NCBI GenBank assembly: GCA_016234685.1
Contig: JACRAT010000004.1
Span: forward strand, 1 to 51,957
Direction: 5' to 3'
Source of the DNA: Nitrosomonadales bacterium
Lineage (GTDB): Bacteria > Pseudomonadota > Gammaproteobacteria > Burkholderiales > Gallionellaceae
Length of the DNA: 51,957 nt
Positions 8,632 through 17,499 of the stretch are shown one piece after another; the stretch's first letter is position 1; each line of letters starts with the position of its first letter. The position numbers were made by a program, and so were the translations under genes. Below the pieces are notes generated by a model. That model made no database searches and had not been told where the DNA came from. It saw only the letters and a list, made by a program, of their open reading frames with translations.

Positions 8632-8728
8632 TTCGCGTGCCTCCATCGGTGATTACATGCAGGTTCGTTCGTGTAGTGGTTTATGCAGTAACTCGGTTAA
8701 GCAGTCAGATTAGGGTGTGCTGGTGACT

Positions 8729-9469
8729 ATGCTGAACATCGCTACTTACAACATCCACAAAGGCTTCTCGCATTTCAATCGCCGCATGGTGTTGCACGAA
8801 TTGCGCGAGGGGCTGCGCTCCTTGAATGCAGATGTGATCTTTCTGCAAGAGGTGCTGGGCGAGAACAACCTGCATGTCCGCCGCTACCACAACTATCCGG
8901 CTGAGCCGCAGCATGAGTTTCTGGCGGATCAGAGCTTTATGCATTGTGCCTACGGCAAGAACGCGATCTACGATGCCGGGCATCACGGCAACGCCATCCT
9001 CAGCCGCTATCCCATCACTACTTGGCGCAATCGAGACATTTCCGCGCATCGCTTCGAGCAGCGCGGCATGTTGTACAGTCAGATCGAGTTGCCGGGCGGC
9101 TTGCCGCTGCATTGCTTCTGCGCGCATCTTGGCCTGTTCGCGCGCGGTCGGCGGGCGCAGTTGCGCGATATGGTGCAACACATCGTGCGCCGCGTGCCAG
9201 CGGACGAGCCGCTCATCATCGCAGGCGATTTCAATGATTGGCGCAACGAGGTCAGCGATGTGCTGGCGCGCGAACTCGGGCTGGTCGAGGTGTTCGAGGC
9301 GTGGCAGGGGCAGCCTGCCAAGACCTTTCCGGTGAAGCTGCCGGTGTTGTCGCTGGATCGCATCTACGTGCGCGGTTTGAATGTGGTGTGTGGCGCGATC
9401 CACGCCGCCCATCCCTGGGACAGAATCTCCGACCACGCCGCTTTATCCGCCACCCTCGTCTTGCCATGA
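8729..9469 (+). CDS. Endonuclease/exonuclease/phosphatase family protein (YbhP-like)
   Basis: A 246-residue EEP-fold hydrolase (DNase I/synaptojanin superfamily). Motifs: IATYNIHKGF at the start, DVIFLQEVLGE (metal-binding Glu), GHHGNAILSRYP, CAHLGL, IIAGDFNDW (catalytic Asp/Asn) and the final SDHAAL (Asp-His). The ATG at 8729 fits the family start; the frame extends to a GTG at 8717. Its stop overlaps the start of a clsB-type gene (ATGA), the same pairing as ybhP-ybhO(clsB) in E. coli. That context hints at a phospholipid-related phosphodiesterase, but the substrate is unproven. Confidence 0.88.
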   Translation: MLNIATYNIHKGFSHFNRRMVLHELREGLRSLNADVIFLQEVLGENNLHVRRYHNYPAEPQHEFLADQSFMHCAYGKNAIYDAGHHGNAILSRYPITTWRNRDISAHRFEQRGMLYSQIELPGGLPLHCFCAHLGLFARGRRAQLRDMVQHIVRRVPADEPLIIAGDFNDWRNEVSDVLARELGLVEVFEAWQGQPAKTFPVKLPVLSLDRIYVRGLNVVCGAIHAAHPWDRISDHAALSATLVLP

Positions 9470-10632
9470 GCAGCACGTATCAGGTCGCCGGTCATCAGCT
9501 CACGCTGTTGCAGAACGGCGTGGAATATTTCCCCGCGCTGATCGAGGCGATGGAGAGTGCGCAGCACAGCATCTATCTGGAAACCTATATCTTCGAGGCG
9601 GATGCGGTCGGGCTGATGGTGACGCAGGCGCTGCAACGCGCCGCTCAGCGCGGGGTGAGCGTGCATCTGCTGCTCGACGGTTTCGGTTCGGCCGCCTTGC
9701 CTGCTGCTTGGGTGGAAACGCTGCGTGCCGATGGCGTGGGCGTGCTGTGGTTCCGGCAGGAGATCGCCCGCTTCAGTCTGCGGCCACATCGGCTGCGGCG
9801 CTTGCATCGCAAGCTGGCCGTGGTGGATGAGCGGCTGGCCTTCGTCGGCGGTATCAATATCATCAGCGACACGCCTCCCGGCAACCATGTGCCGCGTCTG
9901 GATTACATGGTGCGGATGCACGGCCCGGCGGTGCAGCATGTTCACGCGGCGGCGCATCGGCTGTGGGCGCTGGTCTCTTGGTCGAGTCTGCGCCGACGCG
10001 GTGATCGGGGGCAGTTGTTGCGCGCACTCAACTCCACCGCGCGACGGCCTGTCTCTTTTCTGGTGCGCGATAACGTGCGCCATCGCCACGACATCGAATA
10101 CGCCTATCTCGATGCCATCGCTCATGCAGAGCGCGAGATCATCATCGCCAATGCCTACTTCTTGCCCGGCAGAAAGTTCCGACTGGCCTTGCTGGATGCG
10201 GCGCGACGCGGCGTGCGCGTGGTGTTGCTGTTGCAGGGCAAGGTGGAATATCGCTTGCAGCATTACGCTACCTTGTCGCTCTACGACGAGTTGCTGCTGG
10301 CCGGGATCGAGATCCACGAATATCACGCCAGTTTTTTGCACGCCAAGGTCGCCGTGGTCGATGGGCTCTGGGCTACGGTAGGCTCCAGCAACATCGATCC
10401 GTTCAGTCTGTGGCTGGCGCGCGAGGGCAATCTGGTGGTGCGCGACCAAGCGTTCGCCGAGGCGCTACGCAGTAGTCTGATGCAGCAGATGCGATACGGC
10501 GGTCGGGCCGTACATCGCTCGGTCTGGTATTCGCGCTGGATAGGCGGTGGCCTGCTGGCCAAGGGCTGCTACGTTCTGGTTCGGCTACTGACCGGGTTGG
10601 TCGGCTATGCGCGCGGACACGACGATGTGTAG
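9466..10632 (+). CDS. clsB: Cardiolipin synthase B-like phospholipase D protein
   Basis: A 388-residue PLD-superfamily enzyme with two HKD motifs: H114-x-K116...D121 (HRKLAVVDERLAFVGG) and H292-x-K294...D299 (HAKVAVVDGLWATVGSSN). Length, the N-terminal NGVEYFPALIEAMESAQ segment and the coupled YbhP-like gene point to ClsB. That enzyme joins phosphatidylglycerol with another phospholipid or headgroup donor to form cardiolipin at the inner membrane. ATG 9466 overlaps the upstream stop. A C-terminal hydrophobic stretch (GGGLLAKGCYVLVRLLTGLVGYA) probably sits on the membrane. Confidence 0.9.
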   Translation: MSSTYQVAGHQLTLLQNGVEYFPALIEAMESAQHSIYLETYIFEADAVGLMVTQALQRAAQRGVSVHLLLDGFGSAALPAAWVETLRADGVGVLWFRQEIARFSLRPHRLRRLHRKLAVVDERLAFVGGINIISDTPPGNHVPRLDYMVRMHGPAVQHVHAAAHRLWALVSWSSLRRRGDRGQLLRALNSTARRPVSFLVRDNVRHRHDIEYAYLDAIAHAEREIIIANAYFLPGRKFRLALLDAARRGVRVVLLLQGKVEYRLQHYATLSLYDELLLAGIEIHEYHASFLHAKVAVVDGLWATVGSSNIDPFSLWLAREGNLVVRDQAFAEALRSSLMQQMRYGGRAVHRSVWYSRWIGGGLLAKGCYVLVRLLTGLVGYARGHDDV

Positions 10633-10752
10633 GATTTATCTGATTTTTCTGTCATCTGTTTTGGAATGACACAATAAGTGTATAGTCCTACCCGCTTTGA
10701 ATGTATGGGTATTCTTCTGTATCAGGGTGCGACAGGCTCGTGGGGGGGCGAT

Positions 10753-12792
10753 GTGGCTAACGTATTTTTCCTAATCAAACGGGTGACATTGGGGCGATTG
10801 CTGCTGGGCTTGTCGCTGCTCTCCATGTCTATCGCGCTGGTGCTGATTTTCGTACTCTCGGGCGTGGTGCGGGATCGTGCCGTGCATGATCTGGCGCGCG
10901 ACGAAGCCCGCCAGACCTCTCAACTGGTGTTCCAGAGCTTATATTCCGCCATGCGCAAGGGCTGGAACAAGGACGAGATCAAGGGCGTCATCGAACGCCT
11001 GAACACCTCCATGCCGAATCTGAAGATACGGGTCTATCGGGGCGCTATCGTCGCCAAACAGTTCGGCGAGATGCCGGGCGAAGCCGAGGTCATCGCGCAG
11101 GAGCCGACCTTGCAGCAGGCCTTGAATACCGGTGACGATGTGCTGCTGTTCCCGCAGGAGCATGAACTGCGCTATCTTTTCCCCGTCCATGCGCAGAAGG
11201 AATGTCTGGTCTGCCACACCCAGTCTTTCGTGGGCGCGGTGCATGGCGTGATCGACATCACTTACCCCATCAACGACATCAAAGTCTCCTTCAACTACGT
11301 CATCAATACCATCGTCGGTTACACCTTGCTGGTGATGGCTGTGGTGTTTCTGGTGCTGTATTTCAAGCTGCGCTATCTGGTGGCTCAGCCCATCGCCGAC
11401 CTGGTGGCGGTGATCCAAAAGGTGACGCACGAGATGGATCTGACCCACCGGGTGGATGGCGGGCACTGGATCGTCGAGTTGCAGCGCCTGTCGGAATATT
11501 TCAATCATCTGCTTTCCACCGTGCAGCAATACAACGAGCGTTTGCAGGAGCTTTCGGTACGCGACCCGCTCACCGGGCTGTACAACCGGCGCAAATTCGA
11601 CGAGTTTCTCGACTACGAGATCAATCGCGCCGGGCGGCATGAGCACAGCTTCTCCATCATCATGGCCGATCTGGATGACTTCAAGTTCGTCAACGACACA
11701 TATGGCCATCCGGTCGGCGATATGGCATTGAAGCAACTGACATTCTTGATGGAGTCCGGCCTGCGCAAGGGCGACATGATGGCGCGTCTGGGGGGCGACG
11801 AGTTCGCCATCATCCTGCCGGAGACCAATGCCGAGCAGGCGCTGCAAGTGGCGCGCAAGCTGCATCAGAGCTTGGTGAACGAGCCGTTCGAGTTGCCAGT
11901 CGGCAAAGTGACCATCGCCGCCAGCTTCAGTGTGGTGAGCTTCCCGGAAGACGGCAAGGACAAAAAAGAGTTGCAGACCGCGATGGACGTGGTGCTGTAT
12001 CAGGCCAAGAGTCGCGGCAAAAATCAGGTGCTCACCGCCGAGACCGAGCAGGATCGCACCATGATGAACATCTTCCGGCGTGGCGATTTTCTGCGGCGCG
12101 CCTTGCAGGAAGACCGCATCGAAGCCTATCTGCAACCCATCGTCCAATTGAGTGATGGTCAGCCGATGGCGTTCGAGGCGCTGGCACGCATCCGCGATGG
12201 CGACCGGGTGATCGCGGCGGGCCAATTCATCGAAGCGGCCGAGGAGTTGGGCATGATCCGTGAGCTGGATATGCGCATCTTCCACAAGGGGCTGGTGGCG
12301 CTGGCGCGCGCGAATCCTGAAACCAAGATGTTCTTCAATCTATCGGCGCGCACTTTCGCCGATGTCGAATGGGTGCGCTCTATTCCAGAGCAGGTCGAAA
12401 AAGCCGGGCTGAAATGCAAGCGCATCGTGCTGGAGATCACCGAGCGCGAGGCGCTGCCGCATCTGAGCCTAGTCAAGGAAGTCATCGACGAACTGAGGCA
12501 AAAGGGGATCTCTTTCGCGCTGGACGACTTCGGTAGCGGGTTCTCATCCTTCCTCTATCTCAAATATCTGGCGGTGGACTACGTCAAAATAGAAGGTAGC
12601 TTCGTGCGCCAGATCGCGCTCGACGACCGCGATCTCATCATGGTGCGCCACATCCACCTAGTGGCCAAAGAGTTCGGCCTCAAGACCGTCGCCGAATTCG
12701 TCGAAGACGAAGAGACCGCCAAAATACTGGCAGAAATCGGCGTGGACTACGCGCAAGGCTATTTCTACGGGCATCCGGCGTCGTCCAGTTAG
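10753..12792 (+). CDS. Membrane GGDEF-EAL protein with periplasmic heme-motif sensor
   Basis: A roughly 679-residue c-di-GMP enzyme. TM1 (about 14-38) and TM2 (about 184-207) bracket a periplasmic domain that carries CLVCH (151-155), a CxxCH motif expected to bind c-type heme covalently. A HAMP-like linker follows. The GGDEF domain has an intact GGDEF (347-351) with an RxxD inhibitory site five residues before it. The EAL domain keeps EALAR (475), NLSA, EITERE, LDDFGSG, VKIEG and the QG pair, so both synthesis and hydrolysis residues are present. The frame is open to a GTG at 10678, but the GTG at 10753 has the nearest SD-like G-run and places TM1 right after a positive stretch. It probably senses redox, oxygen or NO. 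It appears monocistronic. Confidence 0.88.
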   Translation: MANVFFLIKRVTLGRLLLGLSLLSMSIALVLIFVLSGVVRDRAVHDLARDEARQTSQLVFQSLYSAMRKGWNKDEIKGVIERLNTSMPNLKIRVYRGAIVAKQFGEMPGEAEVIAQEPTLQQALNTGDDVLLFPQEHELRYLFPVHAQKECLVCHTQSFVGAVHGVIDITYPINDIKVSFNYVINTIVGYTLLVMAVVFLVLYFKLRYLVAQPIADLVAVIQKVTHEMDLTHRVDGGHWIVELQRLSEYFNHLLSTVQQYNERLQELSVRDPLTGLYNRRKFDEFLDYEINRAGRHEHSFSIIMADLDDFKFVNDTYGHPVGDMALKQLTFLMESGLRKGDMMARLGGDEFAIILPETNAEQALQVARKLHQSLVNEPFELPVGKVTIAASFSVVSFPEDGKDKKELQTAMDVVLYQAKSRGKNQVLTAETEQDRTMMNIFRRGDFLRRALQEDRIEAYLQPIVQLSDGQPMAFEALARIRDGDRVIAAGQFIEAAEELGMIRELDMRIFHKGLVALARANPETKMFFNLSARTFADVEWVRSIPEQVEKAGLKCKRIVLEITEREALPHLSLVKEVIDELRQKGISFALDDFGSGFSSFLYLKYLAVDYVKIEGSFVRQIALDDRDLIMVRHIHLVAKEFGLKTVAEFVEDEETAKILAEIGVDYAQGYFYGHPASSS

Positions 12793-12892
12793 GCGTGTTT
12801 TTGGTGCGTACCTGTTCGATACCGGCGCATGAGGCTGGTGGTGTTTAGGGTGTTCTGTTTGTAGTGTATTGATTTCAATAAAAACCAATCGG

Positions 12893-12908
12893 TGGCACAG
12901 CAATTGCT
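12893..12908 (+). promoter_or_regulatory. Sigma-54 (RpoN) promoter
   Basis: TGGCAC-AGCAA-TTGCT: the -24 GG (12894-12895) and -12 GC (12906-12907) are exactly 10 bases apart, the invariant RpoN spacing, and both flanking blocks match the consensus. Predicted start of transcription is about 12917-12919. An imperfect dyad of ATTG/CAAT elements lies just upstream (12868-12890). No upstream activator site can be assigned. Confidence 0.75.
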
Positions 12909-12917
12909 AAGTAGTTG

Positions 12918-13000
12918 ACTGAAAGCTGTAGGCCTCTCCTGCCGACTCTTTCATGTTTCTCCTCCTGCGTAGCTTTGGGCATCCTCCGGGATGCCCTTTT
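12918..13000 (+). ncRNA. Predicted sigma-54-dependent small RNA with anti-SD motifs
   Basis: The unit runs from the RpoN start point to a strong rho-independent terminator, about 83 bases, with no ORF of note. Predicted fold: hairpin 1 pairs GAAAG (12921) with CTTTC (12948-12952), then GT/AC and GGC/GCC, leaving CTCTCCT in the loop. An unpaired linker contains TTTCTCCTCCTG. Hairpin 2 is the GGGCATCC/GGATGCCC terminator. The two exposed CUCCU-type stretches are complementary to Shine-Dalgarno sequences, as in several known trans-acting sRNA families. It lies between two same-strand genes with its own promoter and terminator. No homologue is recognised. Confidence 0.65.
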
Positions 13001-13002
13001 TT
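12976..13002 (+). terminator. Rho-independent terminator of the small RNA
   Basis: GGGCATCC, tetraloop TCCG, GGATGCCC, then seven T. A perfect 8-bp stem. It may also stop readthrough from the GGDEF-EAL gene. Confidence 0.92.
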
Positions 13003-13021
13003 TCTCTGCTGTCGGGCGGGG

Positions 13022-13027
13022 TATAAT
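13022..13027 (+). promoter_or_regulatory. -10 box before the ABC exporter gene
   Basis: TATAAT 29 bases before the ATG at 13056 and just after the sRNA terminator. No convincing -35 is seen, so this is only a partial promoter call. Confidence 0.4.
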
Positions 13028-13055
13028 CGTCCTCTAATTTTCAGGTCTACCTCCG

Positions 13056-14855
13056 ATGCGTCATTACTCCGCCCCCGCCGCACCCGATACTGCTCCCCAC
13101 AACGATTGGCAGACCATCCGCACGATGTTTCCCTATCTGCTGGAATTCAAGGGGCGGTTGGTGGCGGTGGTCGTGTTGTTGGTGTTCTCCAAGCTGGCGA
13201 ATGTGGCGGTGCCACTGGCGCTGAAGGAGATCGTCGATGCGATGAGCGTGACGCAGGCGATGCTGGCTGTGCCGGTGGCGCTGATCGTGGGTTACGGCGT
13301 ACTGCGGCTGATTAGCACCCTGTTCGGCGAACTACGCGATGCCATCTTCGCCAAGGTGACGCAGCGCGCCATCCGCCGCGTGGCGCTGGAGGTGTTCGGT
13401 CATCTGCACGCGTTGAGCCTGCGTTTCCATCTGGAGCGGCAGACCGGCGGTGTGTCGCGCGACATCGAGCGCGGCACGCGCGGCATCAGCTTTTTGCTCA
13501 CCTTTCTGCTGTTCAATATTCTGCCCACCTTTCTGGAGATATTTCTGGTGGCGCTCATTCTGCTCCAGAAATATTCGCCCTGGTATGCCGGGATCACCTT
13601 TATCACGCTGGTGATCTACATCGTGTTCACAGTCAAGGTGGCGGGCTGGCGCATGAATCTGCGCCGCACCATGAACGAGCTGGATTCGCAGGCCAACACC
13701 CGCGCCATCGACAGCCTGCTCAACTACGAGACGGTGAAGTATTTCGGCAACGAGCGCTACGAGTCTGAGCGCTACGACCGCCAGATGGAGAGCTGGGAGA
13801 CGGCAGCGGTGCGCGACAAAGTGTCGCTGGCGGCACTGAACGCCGGGCAGAGTTGCATCATCGGCGTGGGTGTGACCCTGCTAATGCTGATGGCGGCCAA
13901 CGATGTGAGTCAGGGACGCATGACGGTGGGCGATCTGGTGCTGGTCAATGTGTTCATGTTGCAGCTCTATATGCCGTTGCACTTCCTCGGCTTCGTCTAC
14001 CGCGAGATCAAGAACGCGCTGGCTGATATGGAGAAGATGTTCGGCCTGATGGAAGAGAACCGCGAGATACAGGATGCGCCGGGGGCGGTGCCGCTACAGG
14101 CGGCGAACCCGGTGGTGCGCTTCGAGCACGTCGATTTCGGCTACGACGCCGACCGACAGATTCTGCACGACGTGAGTTTCGACATCCCCGCCGGGCATAC
14201 CGTGGCGGTGGTCGGTTCCAGCGGCGCGGGCAAATCAACCCTGTCGCGCCTGCTGTTCCGCTTCTATGACGTGACGGCGGGCCGCATCTCCATCAACGGG
14301 CAGGACTTGCGCGGCGTGACGCAGGAGAGTCTGCGTGCCGCCATCGGCATCGTGCCGCAAGACACCGTGCTGTTCAACGACAGCATCTACTACAACATCG
14401 CCTACGGGCGGCCCGGCACTACGCGCGCAGAGGTCGAGCAGGCGGCGCGCTCGGCGCACATCCACGATTTCATCGTTGCCTTGCCGCAAGGCTACGATAC
14501 TGTGGTGGGCGAGCGCGGGCTGAAGCTCTCCGGCGGCGAGAAGCAGCGCGTGGCGATCGCCCGCACCCTGCTGAAGGATCCCGCCATTTTGATCTTTGAC
14601 GAGGCAACCTCGGCGCTGGACTCCAAGTCGGAGAAGGCGATCCAGGACGAGCTACGCACTATTGCGCGCGACCGCACCACGCTGGTGATCGCTCACCGCC
14701 TGTCCACTATCGCCGATGCCGAGCAGATTTTGGTGATGGAGCAGGGGCGCATCGCCGAGCGCGGCAGTCACCGCGAGCTGCTGGAGCGGCAGGGGCAGTA
14801 TGCGCAGATGTGGGCCTTGCAACAGCAGGAGCAGGAGACGGACAAGATTTTGTGA
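13056..14855 (+). CDS. Atm1-type ABC exporter (fused membrane and ATPase domains)
   Basis: A 599-residue half-transporter working as a homodimer in the inner membrane. Six membrane helices span about 35-320. The NBD carries Walker A GSSGAGKST (about 387), the Q-loop in VPQDTVLFNDSIYYNI, signature LSGGEKQR, Walker B AILIFDEATSALD and the H-loop IAHRLSTI. DRQTGGVSRDIERGTRGI and the NYETVKYFGNERYE stretch are typical of the ABCB7/Atm1/HMT1 branch. That branch exports glutathione-linked or metal-related compounds rather than lipid A. The sequence supports family, not substrate. The gene stands alone between the sRNA terminator and the TonB receptor gene. Confidence 0.9.
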   Translation: MRHYSAPAAPDTAPHNDWQTIRTMFPYLLEFKGRLVAVVVLLVFSKLANVAVPLALKEIVDAMSVTQAMLAVPVALIVGYGVLRLISTLFGELRDAIFAKVTQRAIRRVALEVFGHLHALSLRFHLERQTGGVSRDIERGTRGISFLLTFLLFNILPTFLEIFLVALILLQKYSPWYAGITFITLVIYIVFTVKVAGWRMNLRRTMNELDSQANTRAIDSLLNYETVKYFGNERYESERYDRQMESWETAAVRDKVSLAALNAGQSCIIGVGVTLLMLMAANDVSQGRMTVGDLVLVNVFMLQLYMPLHFLGFVYREIKNALADMEKMFGLMEENREIQDAPGAVPLQAANPVVRFEHVDFGYDADRQILHDVSFDIPAGHTVAVVGSSGAGKSTLSRLLFRFYDVTAGRISINGQDLRGVTQESLRAAIGIVPQDTVLFNDSIYYNIAYGRPGTTRAEVEQAARSAHIHDFIVALPQGYDTVVGERGLKLSGGEKQRVAIARTLLKDPAILIFDEATSALDSKSEKAIQDELRTIARDRTTLVIAHRLSTIADAEQILVMEQGRIAERGSHRELLERQGQYAQMWALQQQEQETDKIL

Positions 14856-14935
14856 CGCACTCGGGGTGTAGGTTATAGAATCTCCCCTGTAAACAAGGCG
14901 TGCAATGCGCCAACAATGCAGCGGGAGGCGGCAGC

Positions 14936-16978
14936 GTGTATCAACAACGGGTGGGTGCAAAACGGTCGGTTTCGATCATCGCTGGCTGGCTTGGGTTGCT
15001 CTTCCCGGTGTGCGTGTACTCGACCAACCTGCTGGATCTGCCCCTCGAATCATTGGTCCAGATCGAATACGAGGTCAGCAGCGCCTCGAAATTCACCCAG
15101 ACTTCCTCGCGTGCGCCCACCACGGTGCAGGTGATCGACGCTGAAGCGATCCGTCGTCACGGCTGGCGCACGTTGGGTGAGATGCTCAGCAGCCTGCCGG
15201 GGATGCTGACCGGCTCGGATCGTGGCTACGATTTCTTCGGCGTGCGCGGCTTCCAGCAATCGCGCGAGTTCAATCACCGTTTTCTGCTGGCGATAGACGG
15301 CCAGCGCATCAACGATCCCATCTACGAGCAGGCGATGATAGGCGACGAGTTCCCGCTCGACGTGTCGCTGATCGAACGGGTCGAATACGTGGACGGGCCG
15401 GGCTCCTCGATCTACGGTGCGAATGCGATCTTCGGCGTCATCAACGTCATCACCCGTCGCGCCGACCGGGTTCCCGGCGCGGCCAGTCTGGCACTTTCCA
15501 GCGATGGCTGGCGGCTGGGGAATGGTAGCGTCAGCACGCGTTTTGAGAACGACTCGGCGCTCACGCTGGGGGTGACCTTGGGCGACAAGGCTGGGCGCGA
15601 CGTGAATTACAGCGCACCACCCGGCTATCTGCTCCTGAGCAACGGTAGCACCATCACCGATGGCGTGGCGCGCGGGCTGGATCGCACCGGCATGGTGCGG
15701 CTGTTCGCACGCTGGGAGATGGACGAAACCGATCTGACGCTGACGCACGGCACGCGCCGCCATCACCCTTCCGCGCCGATCTATGGTGCGCTGTTCAACG
15801 ATCCCGCCCTGTATCTGGAAGACACCAGCAGTCGTTTGAGTCTGAGCGGCAAGCGCGAGTTGTCGGAGAGCGTGCTGTTTCAGGGGCATCTGGCCTATAA
15901 CCGCATGAGCTTCACCGGCGACTATCCCTATTTCGATCCCGGCCCGGGTGGGGTGGGTTATTACCTCAACCGCGACCAGACCGAGGCGCGCTGGTGGTCG
16001 GGCGAGGGTTATCTGGTGTATAGCGGGTTGAGCGATCACAAGCTGGTGAGCGGCGTGGAGTTCCAGCGTGAGACCGTGGCCCGGCAGCAGAACATGGATC
16101 TGCGCGGGGTCAATGTGAATGTGCCGCTGGATGTGGCGACGGCGGCGAACACGCAAGGCGTTTATGTGCAGGACGAGTGGGCTTTTGCGCCGGGCTGGCT
16201 GGCCAATCTGGGGTTGCGTTATGACCGACATTCGCGCCATGGGGGCAGCGCATATCCGCGCTTGGCGTTGGTGTGGCAGCCGACCGAGGGGAGTGCGCTC
16301 AAGTTGCTGGTCGGGAGCGCTTACCGCAATCCGAGTGCTTATGAGGCGTATTACTCCACCGGCGCAGCTTGGCTCGCCAATCCAGCCTTGCGCTCGGAAG
16401 CCATTCACACGCTGCAACTGGTGGGTGAGCAGCGGATAGGTGAAAGCTCACAACTGGTAGCGACGCTGTTCCAGTACCACATCAGCAATCTGATCTCGCA
16501 GGTGGAGGTATCGCCCGGTGTGTGGCAATACCAGAATGGCTCCAGCATCGTCGCGCGCGGCGGCGATCTGGCGCTGATACATCGCAGTGCCAGCGGTTTG
16601 CGGCTGGATGCTTCGCTGGCGATGCAGAATGTGGTCGATCACATGGGCGTGCGCTATGACAATTCGCCGAGTTGGAGTGGGCGACTGAACGCCAGTCAGC
16701 CGCTGGCGGGCGAGGCTTTGTTGTTGGCGGGTGAGTTCAGGTTGGTCGGTAGCCGCAGTTTCGTCTGGGTGGATGGGGTGCGGCGCACCTTGCCGGTCGA
16801 GCCGATACTGGATCTGACTCTGAGTGCGCCGCACCTAGCGGGCGGGTTGTCGGCGCAGTTGCGGCTGACCAATGTGTTCAATCGCCACAGCTTCGTTGCG
16901 GCGAGCCCGATGACGATGTCGCCGCTGACCCCGGTGTATGGTCGGACTGGCTGGGTGAGCCTGAACTATGCGTACTGA
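14936..16978 (+). CDS. TonB-dependent outer-membrane receptor
   Basis: About 680 residues. A signal-like hydrophobic segment (SVSIIAGWLGLLFPVCVYS) leads the protein. A plug domain follows (SSRAPTTVQVIDAEAIRRHGWRTLGEMLSSLPG ... DVSLIERVEYVDGPGSSIYGANAIFGVINVITR), then a beta-barrel ending in aromatic NYAY, as outer-membrane barrels do. The GTG at 14936 has SD GGGAGG and is preferred over a GTG/ATG frame opening at 14900. The 3' end overlaps the YfiR-family gene by 11 bases, and a GGDEF-EAL gene follows, so its likely job is linked to envelope signalling rather than only siderophore uptake. The ligand is unknown. Confidence 0.92.
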   Translation: MYQQRVGAKRSVSIIAGWLGLLFPVCVYSTNLLDLPLESLVQIEYEVSSASKFTQTSSRAPTTVQVIDAEAIRRHGWRTLGEMLSSLPGMLTGSDRGYDFFGVRGFQQSREFNHRFLLAIDGQRINDPIYEQAMIGDEFPLDVSLIERVEYVDGPGSSIYGANAIFGVINVITRRADRVPGAASLALSSDGWRLGNGSVSTRFENDSALTLGVTLGDKAGRDVNYSAPPGYLLLSNGSTITDGVARGLDRTGMVRLFARWEMDETDLTLTHGTRRHHPSAPIYGALFNDPALYLEDTSSRLSLSGKRELSESVLFQGHLAYNRMSFTGDYPYFDPGPGGVGYYLNRDQTEARWWSGEGYLVYSGLSDHKLVSGVEFQRETVARQQNMDLRGVNVNVPLDVATAANTQGVYVQDEWAFAPGWLANLGLRYDRHSRHGGSAYPRLALVWQPTEGSALKLLVGSAYRNPSAYEAYYSTGAAWLANPALRSEAIHTLQLVGEQRIGESSQLVATLFQYHISNLISQVEVSPGVWQYQNGSSIVARGGDLALIHRSASGLRLDASLAMQNVVDHMGVRYDNSPSWSGRLNASQPLAGEALLLAGEFRLVGSRSFVWVDGVRRTLPVEPILDLTLSAPHLAGGLSAQLRLTNVFNRHSFVAASPMTMSPLTPVYGRTGWVSLNYAY

Positions 16979-17489
16979 GTCGACACGCTGGCTGCGCTTC
17001 TGGCTGAGCGGGCTGCTGACTCTGGCTTGCTTGGGGCAGGCGCAGGCGGCGGGCGAGTATGAGCTGAAGGCGGCGTTCCTGTACAACTTCGCCTTGTTCA
17101 CCGAGTGGCCGGGTGCACCTGCGACGATGAAGTTCTGCGTGCTGGGGCACGATCCTTTCGGCAAGGCGATCTCTCCGCTGAGTCAGAAGAGTGTCCACGG
17201 CGTGACGGTACAGGTGACGCATATCGAATCGGCGGCTGAAGCGCGCAGCTGTCAGGTGCTGTTCATCGCCTCATCGGAACATCCGAATGTGCCGGCGATC
17301 TTTGAGCAATTGCGCGACGAACCGGTGCTGACGGTGGCCGAGTCCAACGGTTTCGATCGCAAGATGGTGATGATCGTGATGGTGTCGGCGAACAACCGCG
17401 TCGGCTTCGACATCAGTCAATCTGCGGCCCAGCAGGCGGGCCTGAAGCTCAGTTCCCAGCTGCTCAAGCTGGCGCGGCAAGTGCAGTAG
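16968..17489 (+). CDS. YfiR/DUF4154 family periplasmic protein
   Basis: A 173-residue protein with a signal peptide (about 1-28, ending GQAQAA). The family start EYELKAAFLYNFALFTEWP is very characteristic of YfiR-like proteins. In Pseudomonas, YfiR is a periplasmic repressor of the diguanylate cyclase YfiN and responds to redox stress through disulfides. Here C47 (KFCVLG) and C85 (RSCQVLF) are present. It overlaps the TonB receptor gene and precedes a CHASE8-type GGDEF-EAL protein by 10 bases. By analogy it is inferred to inhibit that enzyme through its periplasmic domain. Confidence 0.9.
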   Translation: MRTESTRWLRFWLSGLLTLACLGQAQAAGEYELKAAFLYNFALFTEWPGAPATMKFCVLGHDPFGKAISPLSQKSVHGVTVQVTHIESAAEARSCQVLFIASSEHPNVPAIFEQLRDEPVLTVAESNGFDRKMVMIVMVSANNRVGFDISQSAAQQAGLKLSSQLLKLARQVQ

Positions 17490-17499
17490 TTCGGGGTCA

